Shown: positions 1-8,485 of the stretch, piece after piece | How the letters are laid out: each line of letters starts with the position of its first letter | Numbering within the stretch: the first letter of the stretch is position 1 | Source: JBGQMW01 sp963769845 | GTDB lineage: Archaea; Thermoproteota; Bathyarchaeia; Bathyarchaeales; Bathycorpusculaceae | DNA length: 64,000 nt | Direction of reading: 5' to 3' | NCBI GenBank assembly: GCA_963769845.1 | Contig: CAVYNL010000013.1 | Coordinates: 1 to 64,000, forward strand | Made by a program: the position numbers and the translations under genes | Notes under the pieces: model-generated | The model's input: only the letters and a program-made list of their open reading frames with translations | Told to the model about the DNA's origin: nothing | Databases searched by the model: none

Positions 1-1518
1 ATAAACGTCCATCATCCTTCTAATCAGGTAAAGCCCGTAGCCTGAACCTTTGCCCGTAGTGTAGCCTTCGCTGAAAAGCTTGGGTTTAGCATCTTGAGAT
101 ATGCCTACGCCGTCGTCCTCATAGACTAGTTTCAGCTGGTTTTCAGATTTCTCGTAGCGGATTCTGATTTGAGTCAGCTTCTCGCCATACTTTAGCGAGT
201 CGTCAATCAAATTGTAGAAGAGTTGTCTCAAGAGCGAGTCAGCCAAGAGGGTCAACCCGCCGCAGTCATTCACTATTTTGACGCCTTTCAAGTCTGGAAA
301 CAGCCCAACAGCCTCTTCTACAGTCTTCTTCACATCCATGTAAGCCAATTGCTCAACGCCCAGCTTCTCATAGGCTGCTGCAAAATCAAAAATCCTCATC
401 GACTCCCGAACTGCCACCTCAATACTTCTCAGGCTTTCTATTGTGTCGGAGTCAGCAGTCAGCCTCTTCTTGAGTAAATACGCGTTTCCCACAACTGCTG
501 TTAGCTTGTTTCGAGCGTCATGCCTCGTGAGGCTGCCGACAACTCTCAGCTTCTCATTCATCGCGTCCAGCCTTTTCTCGGCGTTCTTCAAGTCAGAAAT
601 GTCATGGTACATTGCGACAATCCCAGCGACCTTGTCTCCAACTGTTATTGGAGCAGCCGATACAGCTACTTGAACTAGTGACCTGTCCTTCTTTCTTCTG
701 ACCGTGTCGTGGTAAACGTATCCTTTTTTTGCTTCTTTGTCGAAGGCTTCTCCTTCTTTTCTTCTGTCATCCGGAACCACTACGTCATTGATACATTTGC
801 CTTGAACGTCGGCAAGAGAATACCCAAAAAGCTCCTCGAAGCGAGGATTAATGTCCCGTATTCTAAAGTCTTGGTCAAGATAGGCTGCAGACTCAGGACT
901 GCCCATGAATAATCCTTCGAATTTTCTTTGGCTCTCTTTCAAGGCCATTTCTGTCTTCTTGCGTTCAGTTAGATCTCTATGTATTACCTCTATGCCGATT
1001 ACCCTGCCTTTCCTTTTATACGTGCTGACGCTGATCTCAAGTGGAATGGATTCTCCTTTTTTGTTCATTCCTCTTATTTCGTATACGAGGGGAAGCTCCT
1101 CTTCTGAGTAGCCTTTTTGATATTTTTCTAGAACTAGGGCGTGATCGTCAGGGTGGACAAAATCCAGGAACGCTTTGTCTTTCAGTTCTTCATCAGTGTA
1201 TCCGCATAATTTCTTGAATGCTTTGTTGTATTCTATGAGACGCCCTTCTCTTCCAACGAAAATGCCCACAGGATCCTGTATACTTTCATACAAGTCCCTA
1301 AACCTTTGCTCAGAATCCCTGAGTTCCTCTTCCATCCTCTTCCTTTCTGTGATTTTTCTGTGCATCACATTTATGCCGATGATTCTGCCTTTCGTTCTAT
1401 ACGGGCCTACACTGATTTCGGTTGGGTGACTTTCTCCCTTTTTGTTGACTGTTCTTATTTCATATATGAGGGGAAATTGGTCTTCCGAATAATTTGTTCT
1501 ATATTTTTCTAAAACCAT
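1..1518 (-). CDS. PAS-domain sensor histidine kinase, C-terminal part (runs off left edge)
   Basis: This reverse-strand frame is open from an ATG at 1518 to the window edge, about 505 codons. It encodes the end of one PAS domain, two further PAS/PAC units with the signatures RDLYESIQDPVGIFVGREG and FEGLFMGSPESAAYLDQDF, and a kinase core. Visible kinase motifs are an H box (RHDARNKLTAVVG), an N box (NLIDDSLKYGE), a G1 box (EDDGVGI) and a G2 box (GSGYGLYLI). It is a cytosolic signalling kinase with no membrane segment. The frame is continuous with the REC-PAS gene at 1509-3275 except for one missing base near 1527, so both were probably one hybrid kinase. The ATG at 1518 overlaps the upstream stop by 10 nt, so reinitiation is possible. 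The 3' end is missing. Confidence 0.85.
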   Translation of the reverse strand, partial: MVLEKYRTNYSEDQFPLIYEIRTVNKKGESHPTEISVGPYRTKGRIIGINVMHRKITERKRMEEELRDSEQRFRDLYESIQDPVGIFVGREGRLIEYNKAFKKLCGYTDEELKDKAFLDFVHPDDHALVLEKYQKGYSEEELPLVYEIRGMNKKGESIPLEISVSTYKRKGRVIGIEVIHRDLTERKKTEMALKESQRKFEGLFMGSPESAAYLDQDFRIRDINPRFEELFGYSLADVQGKCINDVVVPDDRRKEGEAFDKEAKKGYVYHDTVRRKKDRSLVQVAVSAAPITVGDKVAGIVAMYHDISDLKNAEKRLDAMNEKLRVVGSLTRHDARNKLTAVVGNAYLLKKRLTADSDTIESLRSIEVAVRESMRIFDFAAAYEKLGVEQLAYMDVKKTVEEAVGLFPDLKGVKIVNDCGGLTLLADSLLRQLFYNLIDDSLKYGEKLTQIRIRYEKSENQLKLVYEDDGVGISQDAKPKLFSEGYTTGKGSGYGLYLIRRMMDVY

Positions 1519-3275
1519 AGCTCGATCTCGGGGTGGACGAATTCCAAGAACGTTTTGTCTTTCAATTCTTCGTCGGTGTATCCATAGTGTTTCTTGAATG
1601 CTTTGTTGTATTCTATGAGACGACCTTCTCTTCCGACATAAATGGCCACGGGCTCTTGTATACTTTCATATAAGTCCCTGAACCTTTCCTCAGACTCTCT
1701 CAGCGCCTCCTCGCTTTTCTTGCGTCCTGTGATGTCTTCAATTGCACTCATAAAACCTGTTGGATTTCCAGAAACGTCTCTTAGAAGGCTCGCGGTAACC
1801 GACAGTGCGTGTTTACTGCCATCTTTGGCGACAATGGTGTATTTTATGTTTCTCATGAGACCTTGCTTCAGAGTTTTTTCCATGTTTTCCATTGCCCTCT
1901 GCCGGTCTTCCTCAGCAATAGGCTCTAGAGCACTTCTTCCAACAGACTCACTTTTTGACGAATATCCAAAAATCTCCTGAGCCCTTTCATTGTAGTCTAC
2001 AATTCTACCATTCAGATCAATGACGAGAATGGCGCTAGGAGATGTGTCGAATACACTTTGCAACCTCGTCTGCTTGTCAAATAACTCACATTCCGACTTC
2101 TTGCGTTCTGTGATGTCCTTGGTGAAAACACAAATTCCATTCTTCGAGGGGTACGCGTCGATTTCGAAGACGAAGCACTTATCTCCCAGCCGATATTCGT
2201 TTATAAGAGTCTGATGCTGTTTCGTCTTGATGACACTTCGGTAAAACTCTTCAACTTTCGTGCCCTTAACATCTGGGAAAACCTCAGTAAGAGATTTTCC
2301 AATTGCATTTTTCGCTTTGATGCCCGTTAGCTTTTCTGATGCTTTGTTCCAATATGTGTACCTAAGATCTTTGTCAAAGGCGAAGAAAAGATCACTAATA
2401 CTTTCAGCAAGCTCCCTATATTTCTCCTCACTTTCTCTCAGTAGCCGTTCGCTTCTCTTTCTCTCGGAAATGTCTCTGATTATCCCTTCCACTCGAAGCA
2501 GGTTGCCCTTTTCATCTTTCTGAACAATGGCACTGATCGAAATTTCAATTGTTGAGCCATCTTTTTTCTTCCAAGTTAGCTCGTGGTCTTTGACATAGCT
2601 CTTTTCCGCAAGCTCCTGTAACAGACTCGCTCTAGATTCAGGGTTGACATACAATTCGACTGCACGGCTTCCAATGAGATCACTTGGATTGCTATACCCC
2701 AAGATTTTCGCTGCTGCCAGGTTTGCCGAGACTAGTCTCCCGTCAGGTCCGCTTATCATTATTCCGTCAACTGTAGACTTGAATAGCAGTTCATAATCTT
2801 CTTTCAAAGAACTTAGAGCCGTTTCTAATGTTCTCTGTTCCGTGATTTGTCGAATTGCGTGCCCCAATTCGCAGTAGACTGTTTCTGGATCGCCTGTTTT
2901 GTTCAAATATCGACTTGCGCCCAGATTCAGCGCTTTTATCGTTACTTCTTCTCTGCCTTTTCCAGTGAACATGATAAATGGGATATTGTTTCCGCTTTTT
3001 CTCAGCATTTCCAGAAATTCAAGCCCGTCTTTCACGGGCATTTGATAGTCTGAGACGATTGAGTCGTACTCTTTCTCCTTCAGTTTGTTGAAGGCTTCTT
3101 CAACAGAGCCTGCAGTGTCAACGTGAAACGGGCCCTGCAACTCCAAACATTGCTTCGCAACCTTCAACAAGCCAAGCTCGTCATCAACGTGCAGGACACG
3201 AATCAGTTTCTTTTCAGTGGAGCCCACAACTATCTCGGCGCGTGACTGAACAGCAGATTCAACCATGCAAACCAC
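1509..3275 (-). CDS. Response-regulator receiver plus PAS array, N-terminal half of a frameshifted hybrid kinase
   Basis: The 588-residue product starts at GTG 3275 or ATG 3266. Residues about 25-145 form a receiver domain with the acidic pair VDDE and a phospho-acceptor Asp near 76 (SDYQMP). Three PAS/PAC modules follow, each ending in a DI(S/T)(E/G)RK-like linker, and then a fourth PAS that stops at FVHPEIELWF. Homologous PAS copies in this window read HPDDRA(M/L)VLEKY at that point, so one base is missing near 1527 and translation hits TAG at 1509-1511. The continuing frame is the kinase at 1-1518. It could be a pseudogene, a sequencing error or a true split pair. REC-PAS-kinase order is common in archaeal signalling proteins. 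No output domain remains in this half. Confidence 0.85.
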   Translation of the reverse strand: MVCMVESAVQSRAEIVVGSTEKKLIRVLHVDDELGLLKVAKQCLELQGPFHVDTAGSVEEAFNKLKEKEYDSIVSDYQMPVKDGLEFLEMLRKSGNNIPFIMFTGKGREEVTIKALNLGASRYLNKTGDPETVYCELGHAIRQITEQRTLETALSSLKEDYELLFKSTVDGIMISGPDGRLVSANLAAAKILGYSNPSDLIGSRAVELYVNPESRASLLQELAEKSYVKDHELTWKKKDGSTIEISISAIVQKDEKGNLLRVEGIIRDISERKRSERLLRESEEKYRELAESISDLFFAFDKDLRYTYWNKASEKLTGIKAKNAIGKSLTEVFPDVKGTKVEEFYRSVIKTKQHQTLINEYRLGDKCFVFEIDAYPSKNGICVFTKDITERKKSECELFDKQTRLQSVFDTSPSAILVIDLNGRIVDYNERAQEIFGYSSKSESVGRSALEPIAEEDRQRAMENMEKTLKQGLMRNIKYTIVAKDGSKHALSVTASLLRDVSGNPTGFMSAIEDITGRKKSEEALRESEERFRDLYESIQEPVAIYVGREGRLIEYNKAFKKHYGYTDEELKDKTFLEFVHPEIELWF

Positions 3276-3380
3276 ACTTTACACTAGTCCACTACACGCA
3301 CGTACATCAGTAATGTTGTCCTTGGATGTCCTTCTTCTGATTAAACACTTATGAACACAAAATCAATACCCTGAAATAAC

Positions 3381-3394
3381 CCGCGCGCGCTTAG
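3381..3394. repeat. GC-palindrome tract
   Basis: This is an alternating CG run (3382-3390) followed by TTAG, placed a few bases beyond the reverse-strand stop at 3397. It is one of about sixty such tracts, and a full position list is given in the findings. Similar clean examples sit at 4179-4186, 5490-5497, 14744-14751, 33651-33658, 35323-35330, 37130-37137 and 50532-50539. Confidence 0.8.
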
Positions 3395-3396
3395 CT

Positions 3397-4092
3397 CTAC
3401 TTCAAAGCCCTTTTGATGACTTCCACCGAGAAGGGCTTTCCATGCCCAGGATAGACAGTTGTTGCGCCAAGTTCCAACAATTTCCTCCAGCTTTCCTTAA
3501 CTTTCTCGATGTCTTCAGCCAAGATGGGTAATCCAGGATTACGCCTCAATGGAAGCTTGTTCATCGCAAGATCTCCAACGAAAGCTTCTCCTGAATCTAG
3601 GAGCACACTAACTGAACCTATGGTGTGCCCAGGAGTGTAGATCACTTGTCCAGGAATCCCATAATTCTCCAAAGATAGGCCATCATCATCTATGACCAGT
3701 CCAACTTCACTCAAAGGAAACTTCGCACGCGCTGCAATAATCTGAAGAAACGTTTTTTCGTTTAACCACCCCCAAGCATTCCCCTTCGCAGCTTTGGGCA
3801 TGTGTGTCTCCTTCCATTTTCCAGTTTCAAGGCACTGCTTGTCCAGTCGATGCATCGCTATTTCAGCCCCCGTGAGTTCCTTTAAGTCCTTGGCCGAGCC
3901 CACGTGGTCTGGATGCCCATGGGTGATAACAATCAGCTTGATGTCGTGAGGTTCCATCGGAATCTTCTGCAGCGCTCTAGTAAAATCAGCCTTCCTACCA
4001 GGCATCCCACCATCAATCATTATGACTCCTTGGCCTCGAATTACGTAACAATCGTTAAATCCAAGAGACAAAGGAAAAATCTCTGTGTTCAT
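3397..4092 (-). CDS. MBL-fold metallo-hydrolase
   Basis: The 231-residue protein is a metallo-beta-lactamase superfamily hydrolase of the glyoxalase II-like class. The metal-binding HxHxDH motif is at residues 58-63 (THGHPDHVGS). It is followed by the later ligands in YTPGHTIGSVSV, GDLAMN and YPGHGKPF. The length is typical of stand-alone MBL enzymes, and no extra domain or signal peptide is present, so it is cytosolic. The substrate cannot be told from sequence. The gene stands alone, with a GC palindrome just past its stop and a 360-nt gene-free spacer upstream. The ATG at 4092 is the natural start because the fold begins immediately. Confidence 0.85.
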   Translation of the reverse strand: MNTEIFPLSLGFNDCYVIRGQGVIMIDGGMPGRKADFTRALQKIPMEPHDIKLIVITHGHPDHVGSAKDLKELTGAEIAMHRLDKQCLETGKWKETHMPKAAKGNAWGWLNEKTFLQIIAARAKFPLSEVGLVIDDDGLSLENYGIPGQVIYTPGHTIGSVSVLLDSGEAFVGDLAMNKLPLRRNPGLPILAEDIEKVKESWRKLLELGATTVYPGHGKPFSVEVIKRALK

Positions 4093-4451
4093 CTAAGCAC
4101 CCTGCCTGCATGAAAGATGTATTTAGCAGGTGTCTATTTTCATTTTCGTTTTCTAAATAACATTGTCTCATCATGATTGCGCGCGCTATGGCTTCTAATG
4201 GACGGTTAAAGACTGTATACTCGATTTCGATACTATCTAAAGTAGATTCTGATAGATCCTTCCTGTTCCATTAATGTCTATAGATGTATACTGGATCGGG
4301 TATACAGTATATGGAAGCCAATAATTGATTATCCACTAACCATCGTCCGTCGTGGTCGTCGTCGTGGTTCGTGGTCGTCGTAGTCCGTCCGTCGTCCGTC
4401 GTCGTCCAAGTTGGTTGGTTGGTTGGGGTAAAGTTTTATCCCAAACCCAAA
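4093..4451. other. Gene-free spacer with GTATAC sites and a GTC-rich low-complexity stretch
   Basis: No plausible gene is seen. It holds a GC tract (4179-4186), GTATAC hexamers at 4215, 4286 and 4300, a 25-nt repeat whose second copy is at 5215, a (CGT)n-like run at about 4343-4408, and a GGTTGGTTGGTTGGGGTAAA element near 4411-4432. The last element runs into GTTTTATCCC, so GGGTAAAGTTTTATCCC is a near-palindrome. Confidence 0.6.
4215..4239. repeat. 25-nt direct repeat, copy 1
   Basis: The element starts GTATACTCGATTTCGATACT and matches 5215-5239 at 23 of 25 positions, exactly 1000 nt away. The second copy sits immediately upstream of the small gene at 5011-5205, so the pair could be shared promoter or operator sequence. 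That role is inference. Confidence 0.6.
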
Positions 4452-4901
4452 TCAGGTGGGAAACACTGTGCTTGTTTCTTGGGGCGCAGTGTAGATTTCG
4501 GTCACATAGTTATCCGAGTCGCAGAAGGAAACAGCATAATATCCGTGTGTGAACTGGGGATGCTCTTCAGGAGGAAACAACGGAGCGAAACCGCTCATTT
4601 TCATTTTTGTGGCTATGGCATTCACAGTCTTCTCGTCAGGAACCAGTATTGCGAGATGGTCAGCAACTGTAACCTCTTCACCCGTCGGGCGTTCACGCTT
4701 GACTCTTGAAGGCTCCGACTCGCACACCCAGACCTGAAAGTTTCTATTGGCAAACGCCATCGTTGTTCTCTCATCAACCATGAGTCTGCAGTCGAGTCCC
4801 GTCAGCAAAACCTCATAAAATTCCCTCGAATTCTTCAAGCTAGACACTTCGATACTGACATGACCAATCGTGGACTGAACTGCCTTCTTGTTTGACATCA
4901 T
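4452..4901 (-). CDS. VOC-family (glyoxalase/dioxygenase-like) protein
   Basis: The product is about 149 residues and begins IGHVSIEVSSLKNSREFYE, the first beta-alpha-beta module of the vicinal oxygen chelate fold. The second module contains DHLAILVPDE and ends with YVTEIYTAP, where a Glu normally completes the metal site. Candidate ligands are the first-module His and the terminal Glu. The substrate is unknown, because the family includes glyoxalase I, extradiol dioxygenases and resistance proteins. The frame extends to 4922, but a GGAGATGTGGTG ribosome site precedes the tandem ATGs at 4901 and 4898, so I place the start there. It is monocistronic between two repeat-rich spacers. Confidence 0.75.
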   Translation of the reverse strand: MMSNKKAVQSTIGHVSIEVSSLKNSREFYEVLLTGLDCRLMVDERTTMAFANRNFQVWVCESEPSRVKRERPTGEEVTVADHLAILVPDEKTVNAIATKMKMSGFAPLFPPEEHPQFTHGYYAVSFCDSDNYVTEIYTAPQETSTVFPT

Positions 4902-5010
4902 CACCACATCTCCTGTCAACAATTAGCCTTGTTATCAACTGCACGTTTATATTAATGTAAATTGCTCGTTGGTGGGTTAGAGTGAATTTTTATCCCTAAC
5001 CCAAACGCAA

Positions 5011-5205
5011 CTATTTCTTACCTGCCGAATGTTTTGCAGGAAGCGAAACCTGCCTTTTTTGCTTTCTTTTCAGTTCTTTCTCTCGCTGCAATTTCTTATG
5101 CTGCTCCAAACCTGCAGCTTTCTTTTCTCTTCTTGACAAAAACTCATCAACCTTAGCAGGCAATAGAAGCACTACGCATTCTAAAGTGTTGTCCTTTCGC
5201 CTCAC
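5011..5205 (-). CDS. Small Lys/Arg-rich protein
   Basis: The 64-residue protein has a GTG start. The N-terminal third is mixed (LECVVLLLPAKVDEFLSRRE). The rest is strongly basic and probably helical, and it ends LPAKHSAGKK. A TATA-like TATATAGG lies about 30 nt upstream (near 5232-5240), so the message would be nearly leaderless, and the 25-nt repeat at 5215 forms part of this promoter. Its tail resembles the 42-residue basic protein at 31541-31669, which ends LPAKGKKR. Nucleic-acid or ribosome binding is plausible for such composition but is not shown. I recognise no family. Confidence 0.5.
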   Translation of the reverse strand: MRRKDNTLECVVLLLPAKVDEFLSRREKKAAGLEQHKKLQREKELKRKQKRQVSLPAKHSAGKK

Positions 5206-5214
5206 CTGAAGAGC

Positions 5215-5239
5215 GTATACTCGATTCCGATACTACCTA
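5215..5239. repeat. 25-nt direct repeat, copy 2
   Basis: This copy differs from 4215-4239 at two C/T positions. It lies in the promoter position of the reverse-strand gene at 5011-5205. A further GTATAC is at 5295. Confidence 0.6.
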
Positions 5240-5335
5240 TATACCTACCCTATAATGACTTGCTTCTACTATCTGTACAGCTATCCAGAACCCAGTATAC
5301 ACCCTGCTAACCACCCCTTTTCCCCATACGTCAAG

Positions 5336-5432
5336 TCGGGTTGGTTGGTTGGGGTAGAGTTTTATCTTCTTCTCTCTCTCTCACACACACAACAAAAAAC
5401 TCTCACACACACTAACAATCTTGTTCTGTTAA
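5336..5432. repeat. Low-complexity spacer element (TTGG / TTTTATC / CTCT / CACA)
   Basis: The order is TTGGTTGGTTGGGGTAGAG, then TTTTATCTTC, then a CT run, a CA run, an A run, and CTCTCACACACACTAAC. The same order recurs at about 8250-8375 and partly at 4411-4440 and 34700-34765. It lies in a roughly 300-nt stretch (5206-5506) with no gene upstream of the membrane protein at 5507. Confidence 0.7.
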
Positions 5433-5506
5433 CACTCTCTGATATACAATCAAGGCTAGGGAGTTGTCAAGCACAATCACCATTAACCAGCGCGCGCTTA
5501 GTCGGA

Positions 5507-5893
5507 ATGCGACTAAACAATCAACAAGCAAATATCTTTGAAAACGACAGAAGTACATCAAGGGAAGAGTTCTGTCACTTGACTCCCATTATAGCGGACA
5601 AACCCAAAATCCTCGCCATATCAACTGGGTTGTTCTTGACAGCGCTTGGACTAATGGTCATTTTTGTATTCTCAACACAAATTCTGGTTCCAGCCCAGCC
5701 TGCAACACCTGGACACTATGAGGGGATTGGAGGACGTGTAGTGTGGCGCGCCGGGCAACCCTCGCAACCCGAACATTTTGAAATGTCCTTCCCGAACCTT
5801 CCAGCGGGACTCGGTCTGATACTGGCCGGCTTAGCGATTTCTGCCTGGGGTCTACTCTTCCACAAAGGTGAGGAAAATGATTCCTCACTATAG
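5507..5893 (+). CDS. Small two-helix membrane protein
   Basis: The frame is open from 5255, but the first 84 codons would translate the low-complexity spacer, so I choose ATG 5507, giving 128 residues. A hydrophilic N-terminus is followed by a transmembrane helix (ILAISTGLFLTALGLMVIFV), a roughly 40-residue external loop rich in Pro and Gly, and a second helix (LGLILAGLAISAWGLLF). The tail is short and acidic. No family is recognised. A GC tract lies 10 nt upstream of the start, and another begins within the stop codon (TAGCGCGCGC). The next gene converges 19 nt away. Confidence 0.6.
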   Translation: MRLNNQQANIFENDRSTSREEFCHLTPIIADKPKILAISTGLFLTALGLMVIFVFSTQILVPAQPATPGHYEGIGGRVVWRAGQPSQPEHFEMSFPNLPAGLGLILAGLAISAWGLLFHKGEENDSSL

Positions 5894-5912
5894 CGCGCGC
5901 TTAACGCCTAGT

Positions 5913-7994
5913 CTAGAGAGAACGTAGAATTCTTGACACCTGATCTACGTCTGTCAGTGGACTTTTGCATACGAAATTGGTGCAGATGTAAGCTGTTGTT
6001 TTGGAGTCTATGGTTTTCATAAGCCGTGTGTAGCCCGCGATTTCCGCTAGTGAGTTGTCATTGCCAGACTTGAACAGAACAACTTTGTTGGGACAATAAA
6101 CTGCGTTGACGTTCTTCAGCATGTTAAGAGTGCTGCGGGATAGTGGATCGCCTACGACCACTATCTCATGAGCGGGGCCTACCAAGAAAGTGGCTGCTGC
6201 CAGGAACATTGTGTTTCTTTGTCCTGAATGAGCGTTGATTGTCTGACCAAGAGCTGCAGCCTTTTCCTCATAATCTACTCTTCCTGTCAGGCGACTAAGT
6301 CTGGCCAGGTTAAGAAATGCTACAGAATTGCCAGAAGGAATTGCGCCATCGTTGAATTCCTTTATGCGAGGGAGCTCTCTTGCGCTTGTTTCAGGAGCAA
6401 AGAAGAATGCTGTGCCTTGTCTGTCCCAGAGTCTTTCGATCATAATATCCTGCAATTCCAGCGCTTTCTTCAGCCAGTCGCGTATGTACGAGGCTTCATA
6501 TGTTTCGATCAGTCCCCAAATGAGAAAAGCATAGTCATCGATCATTCCTTCCACAGCAGCTTCCCCATCTTTGTATCTGTGAAGCAGGGTTCCGCTTTGT
6601 GTTGTCATTCTCAGAAAGATGAATTCTAAAGCCTTCTCGGCAGCTTCCGCATACTTCTCTGAATTGAAAGCTTGTGCGCACTTCGCAACGGCCGCGATCA
6701 TCAGCCCATTCCAGTCGGTAAGGATCTTTGTGTCTTTGAATGGGCGGACTCGTGTTCGTCTTTTTTTAAAGAGAGTTCTTGTCGTTCTTTTTGTGAATGC
6801 TTCAAGATAATCGGGGGACATGTGCATTTCTGAAGCCAGTTCATTCAGCGATTTCTTCAGGTATAGAATGTTTCCTCCCGAGACGCTATCATGTAGTGGT
6901 GTGAAATTACCCTCCTCGGAAACGTTGAATATCTTGCAGAACAGTCCAGCTTCATCAGCAAGTTCTTTAGAAATCTCGTTTCTGGTCCATAGATAGAATT
7001 TGCCCTCTTGTCCTTCGCTGTCTGCGTCTTCTGCAGAATAGAAACCGCCCGTCTCGTCAACCATCTCAGTAAGCACATACTGCAGAATATCTTCAGCCGT
7101 TTGTTTGTACTCCGTTTTGTTAGTCGCCTGATAAGCTTCCGTATAAGCCATGCACATCATGGCTTGATCATACAGCATTTTTTCGAAGTGTGGAACAAGC
7201 CATTTTGAGTCGGTTGAATACCGGTGAAAACCGAAGCCTAGTTGGTCGAATATTCCTCCCAGTCTCATTCTCTGCAGTGTTTTCTCAACCATTTCAAGCG
7301 CCTGTTTCGTGTGTCTGGTCTTGAAATATCTCAAAAGAAACAAGAGGTTGTGCAGACTGGGAAACTTGGGTGCGCAGCCGAATCCGCCGTGCAAGCTATC
7401 AAAACTGTCAAGGAGCATCACGTAGCCTTCGTCAAGCAGCACTCGACTGACAGCTTCTTTTCGGTCACTTGCTCCAGAGCTTTCAATGACGTAGTTGGCA
7501 GATCCCTCAGCTAATGTTATGATGGTCTGTCGACGTTTTTCCCAGCTCTCCCCAATTGATCTCAGTACCTCGATCAGTCCGGTCATTCCCGCTCTGCTGG
7601 TTTTCGGAAGATACGTTCCCGCGAAAAAGGGCTGCTTCTGAGGAGTCATTATTATGGTTAGGGGCCATCCGCCTGTTCCAGTCATCATCACGGATGCTTT
7701 CATGTAGATGTTGTCTATGTCTGGTCGTTCTTCTCTGTCAACCTTTATTGATATGAATTTACTGTTGAGTATCTCTGCAACTTCCTCGCTTTCAAAGGAT
7801 TCCTTCTCCATCACGTGGCACCAGTGGCAGGTGGAATAGCCGATTGAGACAAAAACAGGCTTATCCTCAGTCAAGGCTTTGCTGAATGCTTCTTCACTCC
7901 AAGTGTGCCAGTCAACTGGATTGTAGGCATGCTGTTGCAGATATGGACTCTTTTCATTGATTAGACGATTAGGCTTTTGCTTAAATCCAGACAT
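5913..7994 (-). CDS. Thioredoxin-fold DUF255 / YyaL-SSP411 family protein
   Basis: The 693-residue protein matches the full length of the YyaL/SSP411 (spermatogenesis-associated 20) family. The N-terminal domain begins NEKSPYLQQHAYNPVDW and carries the redox motif STCHWCHVMEKESF near residue 55, then GTGGWPLTIIMTP, as in DUF255. The remainder is an (alpha/alpha)6-barrel related to glycosidases and epimerases, with motifs such as GGFGCAPKFPS and HFEKMLYDQAMM. It is cytosolic, and the physiological reaction in prokaryotes is unsettled. The start at 7994 fits the family N-terminus. It is monocistronic. A GC palindrome lies between its stop and the convergent gene. Confidence 0.92.
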   Translation of the reverse strand: MSGFKQKPNRLINEKSPYLQQHAYNPVDWHTWSEEAFSKALTEDKPVFVSIGYSTCHWCHVMEKESFESEEVAEILNSKFISIKVDREERPDIDNIYMKASVMMTGTGGWPLTIIMTPQKQPFFAGTYLPKTSRAGMTGLIEVLRSIGESWEKRRQTIITLAEGSANYVIESSGASDRKEAVSRVLLDEGYVMLLDSFDSLHGGFGCAPKFPSLHNLLFLLRYFKTRHTKQALEMVEKTLQRMRLGGIFDQLGFGFHRYSTDSKWLVPHFEKMLYDQAMMCMAYTEAYQATNKTEYKQTAEDILQYVLTEMVDETGGFYSAEDADSEGQEGKFYLWTRNEISKELADEAGLFCKIFNVSEEGNFTPLHDSVSGGNILYLKKSLNELASEMHMSPDYLEAFTKRTTRTLFKKRRTRVRPFKDTKILTDWNGLMIAAVAKCAQAFNSEKYAEAAEKALEFIFLRMTTQSGTLLHRYKDGEAAVEGMIDDYAFLIWGLIETYEASYIRDWLKKALELQDIMIERLWDRQGTAFFFAPETSARELPRIKEFNDGAIPSGNSVAFLNLARLSRLTGRVDYEEKAAALGQTINAHSGQRNTMFLAAATFLVGPAHEIVVVGDPLSRSTLNMLKNVNAVYCPNKVVLFKSGNDNSLAEIAGYTRLMKTIDSKTTAYICTNFVCKSPLTDVDQVSRILRSL

Positions 7995-8485
7995 TCAACT
8001 GAACCATACCTAGATAGTGATCAAGGTTTTATTAAGGCAACGTGCGTGCAAGATACCATGCGTATCGCGTCCGTTACTGTGCAAAGAAAGTGCGCGTTAA
8101 CAATCAGCTTCACGTGTCAAACTATGCTCATGCTCGGTGCAACATTGAAACGAATGACCAAAGCTTGGTTATTTGCACGTATTGAGACTTGCTCGTCAGT
8201 TTCTCGTATTTTTCTCACACGCTTACTGCTTGGCTGATCACAGGTTTGGGGTTTTGGGGGTAAAGTTTTATCTTTCTCTCTCTCACACACACTTTAGCTA
8301 ACTCTCTTTTACTCTCTACAAAAAAACAAACAAATAAAAAACACACACAACAAAAAAACTCTCACACAGACTAACGCGCGCGGCCTCGGCGATTTACACT
8401 GACGACGCTACGCACGTGGCTTGGCACGTTGGTGCACGCGGTACGCAAAAGTTTATACAAGCTTTCAGCTTCTGCTGAAGGACAT
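7995..8485. other. Gene-free spacer with second copy of the low-complexity element
   Basis: No gene is supported at 7995-8249. From about 8250 the run GGGTAAAGTTTTATCTTTC is followed by CT repeats, CA repeats and A-rich sequence to a GC tract at 8375-8382. A TATA-like TTTATAC at 8451-8457 lies about 30 nt before the GNAT start. Confidence 0.6.

Noticed and set aside
223..1512. Forward-strand frames opposite the left-edge kinase
   Set aside because: The reverse strand encodes continuous PAS and histidine-kinase motifs; forward frames are antisense shadows with no motifs.
5255..5506. Long N-terminal extension of the small membrane protein
   Set aside because: It would translate the CT/CA low-complexity spacer, and a reasonable ATG exists at 5507.
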